From Oasisia sp. SBJ-2009 (lineage: Eukaryota > Annelida > Polychaeta > Sabellida > Siboglinidae), in contig OZ024854.1 in the NCBI GenBank assembly GCA_964017155.1, positions 12,958,493-13,022,492 of the forward strand: a stretch of DNA of 64,000 nt. Reading direction: 5' to 3'. Numbering within the stretch: the first letter of the stretch is position 1; each line of letters opens with the position of its first letter. A model generated the notes under the pieces. It searched no databases. It saw nothing but the letters and a program-made list of their open reading frames with translations, and was not told where the DNA came from. Position numbers and translations under genes: made by a program. Below are positions 12,323 through 27,300 of this stretch, piece after piece.

Positions 12323-15300
12323 TGTATATATATATAGAGCAATTATTATAAGTCTTATAAATGCAGGATACTGTTTCATGTATCATCAGTATGTATAATT
12401 TTGTACACCTCCCAAAAATCCGTTTTGAAATTTAACATACAGAAGAAACTGTGGGCCTGTGGAAATACCAAGTTAGTGTAGAACTGGATGGCCATGCAGT
12501 GTTGACCTCTTGGCCTACCCAGTCAGTGGACATGGAGCTAATGGCTCTCTACTAATGGTCTCTGGTGGGAGGGAGCACTGTACACAATGCAGCATTAATC
12601 AGCTCTGCATAAATTGTCAATTTAACTTGGCCTGTCTGTCCAAGTCCAAGGAAGGCAGATGTGTACTCAGCCCTCAGTTGAGCCAGGATTATCTCAAATA
12701 TTTTCACTTTAATTTGTGACATGACTCATACCTCAAGGTTAAAAGCAATTTTCCATAATTTTGCTAAATAATTATAATGAATTCAGAAGAATAGCTGTAT
12801 TGCTTGAGTGGGTTAACGACATTTACTGTTTCTTTACCATGTAACCATTCTTTTATTTTGAATGTTTTGAGGTGAATGTTGTAATTTAAACCAGCCTCTG
12901 TATTTAGCCGGGTGTGTCAATAGTACTTGACAGCCACAAAATAGATATATATTATGAAATTGTTAACATTTCATACTTTCTAGTATTAAATTGTATGTAT
13001 ATAAATATAATTATGTATGTAGAGATAGAGAGGGTAGATGGTGCACTGCATATTGGTTTGACAGCTGTTTCCTGAATGTTATTTCACAGCAGTAAGAATC
13101 CTTCAAGCACCCCAATGTACTAGCCTGCTACTGATAGGAACAGCTATGTAGTGTACTCATTAATTTCCCTCTTATTGACCCTATAGGTTGACTCACAGCC
13201 ACCTAAACCATTATCCAACTTGGAATAATTGACAATTTTCTGCCAGGTGTTTCTGAGCAGCCAAAGCAATGGCCTGTGGCATGTTGACCTTTCACCTGAG
13301 CTGGTGGCCTCATTGGGCTGTGGCAGACTTGTGTGGCTGTGTTTGTACAGCCTCAACTGTCTACCCACAGATGTAATCTACACAGTGTATGGTTTATCAT
13401 TATTATAAGCTGGGGAGAGTATTTGGAGGGACTGTCTCAAATCGTTGATGTTGTTTCTGTCAGTAATACTCATATCTTGTGTCAAGAATCGGGTTTAAGT
13501 AGTAACGTGTTCTGATATACTGCAATGCAGTCTTTTAAACCTGAGGGGGGTATTTTAAGGGGACATTTCAAGATAACAAGTTTCTACTAGTGGACTCGAC
13601 ATATATTTGCTGTTGTATATTACAGTAAGCGTTAGTAATGCTAAATACCAGTACTTATGGGTTATTCTTGAATATTCCTCCATTTTGTTCACACCTTCTG
13701 CTTACATAGACATACATATTCTCAAATCCTTAAATGGCTGTGTTGATTGAGAATAGGTCAAGATTGATATATTTTGAAATTGGGATATTTATGGGCACGT
13801 GGGTATGACTGTGTAGTATGTCTCACTACAGGTGCAGTGACTGGCAGCAGAGGTATGTCAGATGTGAGGCACTAGAGGCAGTCATGTATAATGTGTTCCT
13901 CACCATACATGATTCATGTTATGGATGACTAGTTCTCTCGCATGCATTAATTTAACTATGTGCACAGTGTTTTTTTTCATGTCTCTGCAGTTTTGAGGGA
14001 CCACTTGGAAACATTCTCATAGAAGTTAACTGATGTGGTTGTTCTGTTGTTATGTCTCGGTTTCAACCAGGAATCCCAAATATGTGTTAGGTGTTTAATA
14101 TATTTTTTTAGCATGAGATGATCCATTTACAGTTGATAGTCATTATGTTCAATAACAAGTCAACCACGAATGGACTAAGAAAGTAAAAACATTCTGTGGA
14201 GAGAGAGGGTAGGATGGAGAGAGGGTAGGGTGGGGTGTGCCGAGGGGGTCCGGTGTATCTGCTATCTCTTGTGCACCACATGCCCATGGATTGGAATGTT
14301 TGTTTGTTTGTTTGTTTGTTTGTTTGTTTGTTTGTTTGTTTGTTTGTTTGTTTGTTTGTTTCAAGTGCATTTCTGCAGCCGGTTTCATTTATGCCAAAAA
14401 CATGTGTCACATGGGCCATGATCATTGACTTTGATTTAGTCACATGGATGGATAGTGATTTTTGTTTTAGCTGAAATGGCAAAAAACACTAAAAGAACAA
14501 GTGCCAATAAACTGCAAACTGTGTAAAAAATGATGCATCGTGTCTGAAGAATCTGTTCCTGCTATCTTACAATGTATGTATGTGATGTTTTGTGCTTACA
14601 GCTCCCAGTTCAGAAGAGGGCCGTGAGGACCAGTGGCTGGGGGTGACTGTGAGGAGTCAGCGCACAGCCACCGGCAAGGCACTGGTAAGGTCATTGCACT
14701 TGTGTGAGGGGTGGTTAAAGCACTGGTGAGGGGTGGTTAAATCACTGGTGAGGGGTGGATAAATCACTGGTGAGGGGTGGTTAAATCACTGGTGAGGGGT
14801 GGTTAAAGCACTGGTGAGGGGTGGTTAAAGCACTGGTGAGGGGTGATTAAAGCACTGGTGACGGGTTGTTAAAGCACTGGTGAGGGGTGGTTAAAGCAGT
14901 AGTGAGGGGTGGTTAAATCACTGGTGAGGGGTGGTTAAAGCACTGGTGACGGGTTGTTAAAGCACTGGTGAGGGGTGGTTAAAGCAGTGGTGAGGGGTTG
15001 TTAAAGCACTGGTGAGGGGTGGTTAAAGCAGTGGTGAGGGGTGGTCAAAGCACTGGTGAGGGGTGGTTAAATCACTGGTGAGGGGTGGTTAAAGCACTGG
15101 TGACGGGCTGTTAAAGCACTGGTGAGGGGTGGTTAAAGCAGTGGTGAGGGGTTGTTAAAGCACTGGTGAGGGGTGGTTAAATCACTGGTGAGGGGTTGTC
15201 AAAGCACTGGTGAGGGGTGGTTAAAGCAGTGGTGAGGGGTTGTTAAAGCACTGGTGAGGGGTGGTTAAAGCACTGGTCAGGGGTGGTTAAAGCACTGGTC

Positions 15301-18300
15301 AGGGGGCGGTCAACGTACTGGACACGGGCAGACAAAGTTCTCGTAAAGTCAGTCAGACAGTGACATAACTTCATAAAGTCAGAAAGTTTTAAGTTGATCT
15401 CAGTAATGTCTTTGTAGGCATGTGCGCACAGATACAAGAAAGTCGGTCCTTCGTCACGTTGGGGCCGTGGCCTATGTTTCACGATGACCAATGAGTTGGA
15501 CTTGGACTCGGATCTTGACCCTTGTGCAGCCAAGTCCACTGCCAAGGGTCATGGACAGTACGGCTTCTGTCAGGCAGGAACCAGTGCAGACATGAGCCCA
15601 GTAAGTAACTGAAGACTTTCACTAAGTTTTATTGAGGTCTTTTACTGTTTATTATTTGTTTGTTTTATTTTTAAGAAAACTTTTCTACTGTGACAAAGTC
15701 TGGCTAACATATTGTAATTATTATGTATTGAGTCGTAACAAAGTGTGTTATATGTATATAAATTATATATCGACAAAACACTGCATAAACAGTGACACAT
15801 GGATCTTTGAGCCACTTTTACGCATTTATACCACACCTGCTCATCTATCCATTTTTCCAAGCTCTTAAATACCTGTTTCATCAACTTTTTATATTTATTC
15901 TGATCATATGTTATCTGTGAGGTATAGTGTAACAATGGTATCCGTGAGGTATGCTGTAAAATATTTGTTCATGTGAAAGTGTCAACAAGCCTCCTGTAAC
16001 ACACACGGGGGAGTTACCAGTGCAATTACGGTCATGAGTGGAAACAAGTAAATGTTTTAGAAAGTCAGTTGTGTTCAGAACTTTATTTCAATTTGTGATA
16101 ACTAGTGGCCTTTTAATTTTTATTTCACGTATATAAAATATTAGTAAAAAACAGTACACCGGTGGACTACAACAGCAATTCACTAAAATTAATACCCATC
16201 ACATGCAAGTCTGAGTTGTCATAGTTACTGTGACTGGTCATGTGACTCTGTGTTGTCATAGTTACTGTGACTTGTCATGTGACTCTGTGTTATGGTTACT
16301 GTGACTGGTCATGTGACTCTGTGTTGTCATGGTTACTGTGACTGGTCATGTGACTCTGTGTTGTCATAGTTACTGTGACTTGTCATGTGACTCTGTGTTA
16401 TAGTTACTGTGACTGGTCATGTGATTCTGTGTTGTCATAGTTACTGTGACTTGTCATGTGACTCTGTGTTATAGTTACTGTGACTGGTCATGTGACTCTG
16501 TGTTGTCATGGTTACTGTGACTTGTCATGTGACTCTGTGTTATAGTTACTGTGACTGGTCATGTGACTCTGTGTTGTCATGGTTACCGTGACTGGTCATG
16601 TGACTCTGTGTTGTCATAGTTACTATGACTGGTCATGTGACTCTGTGTTGTTAAAGTTACTCTGACTGGTCATGTGACTGCGTTTCCCCCCCCCCCCCTC
16701 AGGAGGACGTCATCCTGGGTGTGCCGGGCCCTGTCAACTGGCGGGGTGCCATCTTCAAGAACATTGTGCGCAGTGCCCTCACCATGGCCACCTTCCCCAA
16801 GTGGTACCAGAGCGCCGTGGAGGACCCCCTCCCCGGAGTGCCTGGGCCGGAGCCTGTCGTTGGCTTCTACTCCTACCTCGGTACGTCTGTAGTTGACCTG
16901 CTTCACCTGCTGTCTATGGTGACAGGACAGGGAGACAAACCAGTGGCAAATCTATCGGGGAATTGTAGTTATTTCTCTTGAAATCAGTTAATGTTTTCTT
17001 TCAGGATAAACCAGGAAAAGGTCTGAGGGCCGAATTTTAGAATTTAAAGATATTGTCTGATGTGACGTGCACTTTTTTGGCTAAAGCTTTTTTCTGGAAA
17101 ACTAGTGTGAAATAAATTGTGGAATTTTAGTTATTTCCTTGAAATCAGTTAATGTTTTCTTTCAGAATAAACCAGGAAGAATGAATGAAAGAAAAGCCTG
17201 AGGGCTGAATTTGTAGAATTTTACGATATTGTTTAATGCAACGTGCATTTTTATGGCTAAAGCTTTATTGTGGAAATAAATCATCTGGGTGTTGATGTGC
17301 AGGTCAGTGACTTAGTAGTAGTGGAATAAAGCCTGTTGAATAATGTGAAGGAAACCTGCTCATTGGTTGTGTTGTTGTTGGTAACTTCACCACGATAAAC
17401 ACTGTCTTGTCTTGCTGATTCCAGGAATGTCGGCACGCATCGGTACCGTGCTGAATGGCAGGAAGACGTACATAGGGGGCGCCCCGCGGTCACTGGACCT
17501 TGGTCAGGTGCTCTTGTTTGAGCCCGCTCTCAACACTGATGACGAAACGCTACACATCACCCCAGACCACTACTTGACCGGCGACCAGTTCGGAGCCAGC
17601 TTCGGCTATGACATCGCACTGGTCGATTTCAACAGTGATGGGTGGGTTAACCTTTGATCTGTGTGAGATTTAATTGGTGATTTTTTTATGCTGAAAAGAT
17701 TCGGCAAGTTGAAGTAATTGAAGTAATAGTCACGTTTATGATTGGAAGGGGAAGTAGCAGTTACTTCGCATCAGTATGAGTGTTCTTGCTGTCCTGTTAA
17801 GTGTAGCTGTTCATTGGTATGCAGGGTACTGAGTAACATTTGCACATGTGAAATGGATGCCATTCTGTCCGTGTTTATACACATATATCAAAGTGTGAGA
17901 CTTAAAGAGACGGAACTGATGGATGATACACAGAGCGAAAACCTCTGCTGTTTGAATGAGTATCTGGCTACAGACAGGTGGATATTTGTGTACCAATATT
18001 CTTTGTGCATTAATTGCAGCATGCCTGGATGCTTTCCCAGAGAAGCCGAGATAGTGCTTGATTTAACAGATTTCCAGCTAGTAAAGTGTAGAGTGCTTTG
18101 AGCAGTCCTGAGGCTTGGATACTCTGCTATGTAAGAACTTATCTTTGTACTGTGATTGTGATCACAATGACATCTCTGACTGGGTGATGCAACGACTGTT
18201 TCAGGAGACAAGACCTGGTAGTGGGAGCACCTTTCTACCTCGCACCTAGAGTTGGTGGCGCCTTCTATGTCTTTATGAACGGACCTGAGGTATGGCATAC

Positions 18301-21300
18301 ACTCACCGGCATTTGTCTCTGAATCACTGGTCTATTATAAATATGTGACCCATCTTAACAAAATGAGTCGGATTTCGAAAAGGACACCAAAATACATAAA
18401 ACAATAAAACAGACTTAAATACACAGTACCAATAGTGAAAACTGATAAACGAATACTAATGCAGGAAAAATCTCAAAATTTTTGGATCTGCAATTGTTTC
18501 TCAAAAATGCCATCAGTTTTACTGACATCCAACTCATTTCATTAACCCTGCGACTGGCCAGCGAAAATTGTGTTTTGCATACTGTCACAATAAAAATCAT
18601 AACTCTGCAAATACTTATCATAAAAATATGAATTATATATAATTTTACTGCCAAATGAATTCTTTATTATAATAAAAGTATACTATCTCTATTATGTCAG
18701 ATAATCACGGTGATATTATTAGTTGAATGTCATCCAAAAAAAATATGAAAAGAATAAACGCACTATCCCTTTCCTAAATATTTACTGAGCGGACAAATTT
18801 ACTGCTTCCAGTGAGACAAACGTAGCCATACAAATAATAGATGCCAAATAAAACAAATATGAATCAAATCCGTTGAGAACTTTTATGTTTACGAATTATT
18901 TTCGACGTCGCGGTAGGCCATTTTAGGCCGGCCGATTGCTGCTACATTCGCCACCGGCCCAAAGCCGCGGTGCAAACGGTGAAATGTTGCGCTGACAAAT
19001 GGTCGAATTTTCACATCAAAAAGCATCCAAAGTTGTTCTAACTATTTGAACTAGTATAATAGACACATTCTTGAATACTGTCAGTTGTTTTTGTCGAAAC
19101 ATAGACGCGGTACTTGAGATATTCCAAAGTAAACGTTTGGATCTGGAAAGTTCTTCGACACGAATGCCCGCCATCTTGTTGTTTAATTCTGCTTCGGCGG
19201 GAAGATGATGCGGTGTTTGAAAGCTTGGTTCTGATTTGCTGGACCAGTTTCATTCACGTGTTTATTTTTCCCTGGTTGGGCAAGAACAGAGCTTTCTATT
19301 GGTTCCACATATGCGGGGGTCGGGACTTTATGAATGGGTGCGTAAATTCGTCACGGAAGGTGTAGTAAACCACCCAAATTTGGGCATCAAATTTATCACG
19401 TGTTTTGTCCACCTACGTGTAACTCACCTGCTCATGAATAAATATACACCATTTTGAGAAATCTGTCAGCTATCCGATGATACCAGATGTGCGCGGGTCG
19501 GTTACTGATTACGCAAACGAAAAATGTGTTATGCGGGAAGGTGTCTAGGACCGATTAATCGGCCATGACCGGTCCCCGGGTTAAGATGGGTCACATATAT
19601 CAAAAGATGAAGAAATCAATGTTGGTAATATCTGCTATAATATACTTTCACTTGTAGCAAATGACAAACCGATTTTTACACAATGTTCTGAGAGTTACAA
19701 TGGGACTGTTATGATGACATATCGTCTATGAAGAACATTTTAAGATCCTACCACACACAAGTGTACAGACTTGTAAGCCTAGTAAAGGGTTTGGAGTTAT
19801 GCTTGCTTATCCGTCATCCCACAACGTCTGGATGAAACATACACTGCGTGGTTACTTTCTTTCGTGTCGAACAGTGATTTAAATTGGTGAAAACATAATT
19901 ACATGACATTTCGTTGTTTGTCGGACAAGTGAGTTGTTTACAGGCAAGTGTGCTTGTGATTTTCTCTGTCCAGTGGATAAGTCGATACGTTGAAGAATTT
20001 CAAGTCCTATACTTAGTTACTACTTATCAGGGTTCATATGTATGTGAATGCGATGTCTCAATTAGAGTGAGAAATATAGATACCACACGTCATATACTAC
20101 AGTTTTCTCACGTGTCATACAAATGTTTCAGGGCATAACGTCATCGACAAAAAATGTCACCATCAAGAGTCGCCCAATGACCATTGCGGAGTGTGGCGAG
20201 TTGGACTGCACCAGTGCACGGTTCGGCTTCAGTCTCGCTGACATTGGAGACCTCGACCAAGATGGATACGGAGGTGAGCATCTTCGTCATCACAAACAAT
20301 TCATGTAGAATTTATTATACCCAGTTAGATGATATTATTTTCTACCAGAGTGCAGATGTTATGCCTGACTCTGTGGTTGAGCAATGACTTGTGTATAAAC
20401 GGGAAATACCACTGAAGTGACATAACTTGTGAGGTTTACAGTGTGGAGATGATTAAGGTGAAGCGATTTTAAATGCCACATCCATAAGGAAAGAGTGCAA
20501 TGTCTTTGGTACTTCTGGAATCACTTCTATTAATGTCCACCTGGTGCCCTGTCCACATCATGTGCTTTCTTCATATATAGGTTCCTGTTGTTACAGTAGC
20601 ACAAGATTTAGAAACAGAATATGACAAACTGTAATATGCAGTTGATAAAAAGTAGCAATTGCTATTGGTTGTTCATACTTAGCCCTTTCTGTGTGACAAG
20701 TTATTACTCCAAATCACCAAAATAGAGTATCTCATTTTTTCATAAAAATCTACCCAAACTTTGTACCTCTGATGTTTCGTTCCAATACTGTGGCTGTTGT
20801 CCTGCTCCCAGAGGAGAGACGTGGCACAGCTACACAATCAGATTACTTGTAATGACTGGTCCCAAGCATATGAGACAGCAGAGTGCTGAAAGCATCACGT
20901 CCAATCTCTGATATCTGTCAAAAGAGTGCACAAAGCATCACGTCCAATCTCTGATATCTGTCAAAAGAGTGCACAAAGCATCACGTCCAATCTCTGATAT
21001 CAGACAAAAGAGTGCTCAAAGCATCACGTCCAATCTCTGATATCTGTCAAAAGAGTGCTCAAAGCATCATGTCCAATCTCTGATATCAGACAAAAGAGTG
21101 CTCAAAGCATCATGTCCAATCTCTGATATCAGACAAAAGAGTGCTCAAAGCATCACGTCCAATCTCTGATATCTGTCAAAAGAGTACTCAAAGCATCATG
21201 TCCATCCTCTGATATCAGACAAAAGAGTGCTCAAAGCATCACGTCCAATCTCTGATATCTGTCAAAAGAGTGCTCTAAGCATCACGTCCAATCTCTGATA

Positions 21301-24300
21301 TCTGTCAAAAGAGTGCTCAAAGCATCACGTCCAATCTCTGATATCAGACAAAAGAGTGCTCAAAGCATCACGTCCAATCTCTAATATCAGACAACAGAGT
21401 GCTCAAAGCATCATGTCCAATCTCTGATATCAGACAAAAGAGTGCTCAAAGCATCATGTCCAATCTCTAATATCAGACAACAGAGTGCTCAAAGCATCAT
21501 GTCCAATCTCTAATATCAGACAAAAGAGTGCTCAAAGCATCATGTCCAATCTCTGATATATGTCAAAAGAGTGTTCAAAGCATCACGTCCAATCTCTGAT
21601 ATCAGACAAAAGAGTGCTCAAAGCATCACGTCCAATCTCTGATATCAGACAAAAGAGTGCTCAAAGCATCATGTCCAATCTCTGATATCAGACAAAAAGA
21701 GTGCTCAAAGCATCACGTCCAATCTCTGATATCAGAAAAAAGAGTGCTCAAAGCATCATGTCCAATCTCTGATATCAGACAAAAGAGTGCTCAAAGCATC
21801 ACAGCATCGTGTCCAATCTCTAATATCAGATATAAGAGTTCTCAAAGCATCATGTCCAATCTCTGATATCAGACAAAAGAGTTCTCAAAGCACCACGTCT
21901 AATCTCTAATATCAGATATATAAGAGTTCTTAAAGCATCACGTCCAATCTCTAATATCAGACAAAAGAGTGCTCAAACCATCACATCCAATCTCTGATAT
22001 CAGACCACCCTGTGATCAGACAAAAGAGTGCTCAAAGCATTACGTCCATTCTGATATCAGACAAATAATTAATTTGAATGATCCCAGCAAACAAGGAACC
22101 ATTTCTGAACCAGTGTTCAGTGTCATATTGGTTCATAATTGGTACCGCTCCACCAGTACATGTTTTCATGTGTATTCACACGAATACATATGTTCTGCCT
22201 GTTGTCATGAGTTTTGAACGAGTTTGACACGAGTCATACTGGGTCAGAACTGGTATGGTTTCGCTAGTACGTGTCATCACGTGAAAAACTTGTGATTTCA
22301 CAGTAAACACGTGTCGACACACCAAATTTGTTCGCAGAATCTGGTGAATTCACGTACGGAAACACGTGAATTGAACCAGTTGAACTCGTGAATTCACTTA
22401 CAGAACTTGTGAAATCACGGGTCATTGTTTGCTGGGATGGCTTCATAAATGTATCGTCATGCCTGTGTTTCGCAGACCTTGCTGTTGGCGCCCCCTATGA
22501 GGGCAATGGTGCGGTGTACATATTCCGTGGATCACAAGACGGCATCATTCCTGAGTTCGCCCAGCGTATTGTGGCCTCTGACCTGCCAATGGCGCAACCT
22601 CTCAGGACCTTTGGCTACTCGCTGTCCGGTGGCCTTGACATGGACGGCAATGGATACCCTGATATCGTCATTGGGGCATTCGATTCGAGTAAGACGATTG
22701 TGTTGAGGTCGCGACCTGTCATCAACGTACAAGTGCAGACCCAGTTTACCCCCGACCTCATTGACCCCAGTAAGACAAAGTGTGACAAAGACGGCGAACC
22801 TAACAACTGCTTCAGAGTGCGGCTGTGTTTCAAGTTCACAGCAAAGCCAGTGGATAGGTGAGTATTCTATTTGTATTTATTTATTTGAAAACGGTGATAA
22901 AGTTTCATGTGTCCAGGCAAAAAATCAGTTTAATAATGTCGTATGGATTCATTACCTTGAAAAGTGTCTTTGACGTGTATTTCTCATTGAATTGTATATA
23001 TTTAGCATGTTAATACCGAAATGTGATGCAATTTGTTTCAAAACGTGGATTCTTCAGGTGGCCTGGTCAACCACTGATTACATCACAACAAACTGACTTA
23101 CATGAATGACACTCGTATCATTGTGAAACTGTTTCCATTGACATACAGCTGGTAATAATCTGTCATAATGAGATTATTATACTGCAGTTATTATCTTTTT
23201 TAATTCGTATATCCCACAAATTGACTTGCCTTGAATTGGACATTTACAAGACAGTCATGTGACCTCACAGGTTCAACAGCAAGCTTGACCTCACCTACAT
23301 TCTCGAAGCGGAAAAATTCACAGGGAAGAAATTGTCTCGCGTCTTCTTGAAGGGAGCCAACCGACAAAGTAATCACAGGATTGAGCGAACCATCAAGATG
23401 AATGAACAGTCTAACCCCCTGCCCCGCTGCACGGAACACATGGTCTACATCATTGTACGTAGCAGATGCCACAAGGCATCACATCGGACTGATTTTAATA
23501 ACAAACCATAATAACAAAATTGTATATTTAACCATTTAAGTCCTAATCACTTGCAACTAGTTAATCTTTCATGATTCTCAACTGCCTATAATTGCCCACA
23601 TATATGAGCTGGGCTACAACGACTAATACATGCTGCCAATCGACTGGATAATTGGGGGTCCCTCATGTGATCTGATTCTTAGCAAACTGTGTCTAGCCAT
23701 CAAAGAATGCTGTTTGATTCGTGTGCTTTCCATAGTTTACTTTGTTGAAATTCTGGTTTTAGAAATGATCTTTATGACAGAAACCTAAGGGGAAATTGTT
23801 AAAGTGTCAGATGTATGTAGGAATATTTGCTTGTCGCAGTAGTAATGTAATTCACATATATAACCATTACCGACATTGTTGGCAAAGGGAAAACTTGACA
23901 TAGCCCTCAAGCCTAAATTAGATTGTGACGTAGACAAACCTTGGCCTACAGGACACATCATGTGTGCAACATTTTATATGTTATTCTATCAACTGTTCAC
24001 AAGAGAAGTTTGTTGTATTTGCATCGTCTGATTACATATCTAACTGAATGTGTATGAGTGCTTCACAGGACCACAATTTATTTGTATAATTTGATCATTG
24101 TTGGTATATTAGTATCAATCCTTCAGTGTCGTACATTCATTCACAGCCATCAGCATTTGTCAGTATCTATGCACACAGCATGTCAGATGGTGGAGAGATA
24201 ACTTGGTAGTCATGTCATCAAGTTTGTCTAACTCAAACTCAGTCCCCTAAACGCGAGCTCCACGTGGAAGTGATATTGGTTTAAAATAATGATTAAGATA

Positions 24301-27300
24301 AAACTGATTACAGTCAGAGTGTAGCTGTCTTGTGGTTCATTGATAACATCTCAGCATTCTCTGTGATCAAACAGAATTGTTTGCAATATGTGTGTATCAA
24401 AACATTATTGTTGGATTAAATCATCTCCTAGGGGTGTATGTCAAGTCACTTGTTTCTATGTTTATGGAATATATGTAAAACGTGAGATGTGTTACTTTGG
24501 AAATATTCTCAGTGAATAAATTGAGTGATCAGTCATTCTGTGATATTATGGAATCATGTTCGATTTATTGTGTCATGCAATGCCATAACTGGAGGTAGTA
24601 TAAATTAAATGGTTATGGGAACATATTTATGATCAACATACTGAAATTGTTGGCCTATTGCTCCATGGGCAGGACAGAAGCCACCTAATGGTTAGTATAA
24701 CTGACTATAACAAGTACTTGTTTGTTAAATCAGTCTCACTTTTAAACAAATTCTAGTTGTCTTTTGAGCGTATTGAAGATAGTCAGTTTTTCATATTGCA
24801 TGTTTGAAAAGCTCTTGATAACATATTCATTTGATGATACGTCTTTCAGAAAAACAACAAGGACTTCCTACACCCAATACAGTTCCAGCTGACCTACAAA
24901 CTCAAGGCTGCCACGCCCCCCAGGCCGTCCTCGGGCGGCAGACTGCCGGACATGAACGCCTACCCCGTGCTCAACGATGCTGCTGCCGTCATCAAGCGAT
25001 CTGTGAGTGTCGACAGCCACAACACCAGGCTCTCATCAGTCTTATGCTCTGTGTCCCTTTATAGCTTACACATAACTGGTACAAAGCTCTCCTGGTCCCG
25101 GTTGTCTGAGATGAAACACTGTTCACCAGAAGAAGGATCAGCAAGCAGTTCTTGACATTGTCTCTTGTGTGATTGACTGATGTATTGTACAACGTGAAAT
25201 TTGACCCATTGGGCCCTGTCCATAATGAACACCTGTGTACAGTGGACACTTGTGGAATCTCCAAGACTACTATGTACTGTCCACTACCAGTCCTGGATGT
25301 AATATTGCACAGAACCGATAATGGCCCCTATGGACAGATGTTGTGACACATGTGTGATGTCCCTCCTGTAGCTGTGGACAGATGTTGTGGTACACGTGTG
25401 ACGTCCCTCCTGTAGCTGTGGACAGATGTTGTGGTACACATGTGACGTCCCTCCTGTAGCTGTGGACAGATGTTGTGGTACATGTGTGACGTCCCTCCTG
25501 TAGTTGTGGACAGATGTTGTGACACATGTGACGTCCCTCCTGTAGCTGTGGACAGATGTTGTGACACGTGTGACGTCCCTCCTGTATCTGTGGACAGATG
25601 TTGTGGTACACATGTGACGTCCCTCCTATAGCTGTGGATAGATGTTGTGGTACATGTGTGACGTTCCTCCTGTAGCTGTGGACAGATGTTGTGGTACACG
25701 TGTGACGTCCCTCCTGTAGCTGTGGACAGATGTTGTGGTACATGTGTGACATCCCTCCTATAGCTGTGGACAGATGTTGTGGTACATGTGTGACGTTCCT
25801 CCTGTAGTTGTGGACAGATGTTGTGGTACACATGTGACGTCCCTCCTGTAGCTGTGGACAGATGTTGTGACACACGTGTGACGTCCCTCCTGTAGCTGTG
25901 GACAGATGTTGTGGTACACATGTGACGTCCCTCCTGTAGCTGTGGACAGATGTTGTGGTACATGTGTGACGTCCCTCCTGTAGTTGTGGACAGATGTTGT
26001 GACACACGTGTGATGTCCCTCCTGTAGCTGTGGACAGATGTTGTGACACATGTGTGATGTCCCTCCTGTAGCTGTGGACAGATGTTGTGACACATGTGTG
26101 ATGTCCCTCCTGTAGTTGTGGACAGATGTTGTGACACATGTGTGATGTCCCTCCTGTAGCTGTGGACAGATGTTGTGACACATGTGTGATGTCCCTCCTG
26201 TAGCTGTGGACAGATGTTGTGACACATGTTTGATGTCCCTCCTATAGCTGTGGACAGATGTTGTGGTACACATGTGACGTCCCTCCCGTAGCTGTGGACA
26301 GATGTTGTGACACATGTGTGACGTCCCTCCTGTAGCTGTGGACAGATGTTGTGACACATGTGTGATGTCCCTCCCGTAGCTGTGGACAGATGTTGTGACA
26401 CACGTGTGACGTCCCTCCTGTAGCTGTGGACAGATGTTGTGACACACGTGTGACGTCCCTCCTGCAGCTGTGGACTTCCTAGCGTGAAGGTGGACGGAAC
26501 TATTTTTAGGTGTTTTGGGCCGAAGGTCCAGTGGACTTATGCCACTGTCTGACTTCACCCTGCCTGTTTTGAAATGTTAGCAGCTAGCATCAACTCAAAG
26601 TGTTTTGTGTCCTCAGATGGTTAATAGGAAGTATTTGTTATATTTAGTAAATGATTTACCTCTCAAGAAACCCTTTTGTTTCCCCATATATTTTGGCTAC
26701 ATCTAAGATTATTTATTATGTATTCAATGGTGCATTTTTGTCATACATTGTCACTTGTACATAGAATTTAGGAATAACGGTCTCATTAATCTTTTAGCAC
26801 ATAAAAGGGATGTTAGCCACAACTGGAAACTAGCTCACCTGTGTGCTTGCTTTCCTGCTACAGAGATGTATACTTGGTACATGTTCTTTTTTTTGGTTTT
26901 GTTCGCTGTCATATTGAAACATTAAGAATAATATTGAATGTTTTAAGAAAATCTTAAGCCAGTTTAAGGAGTACTGTGAGATCACCGTTAAGTTGATGTG
27001 TGCGTGCCCCACTAGGTGGACTTCAAGAAGAACTGTGGAAACAATGATATTTGTGAGAGTGACCTTCGACTGCGAAGCCTCCTTCCACTTGAACAGTATG
27101 TTGTCTTCTTTCTGTTTTGTTTATTTTAAAAATCACCTTGTTGTGTTTTACTGGCACAAATGTGAGGTTTCTATTACTCTGATAACTCATGTGTTTTTGG
27201 TCAGAACACAATATAACAAATCAGTGAATGCCGCCACCGCTGCACCCGTGGTAAAAGAAGCCAGTCATGTTGACCAGCTGGAAGCAATGTATCGCATTCT

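Noticed and set aside
20881..22068. Regularly spaced repeats that could suggest a CRISPR array
   Set aside because: Units are contiguous without unique spacers, and the setting is an animal intron.
25270..26558. Open frames of 266-357 codons on the - strand
   Set aside because: Pure products of the 44-bp minisatellite; same three peptides cycle in all frames.
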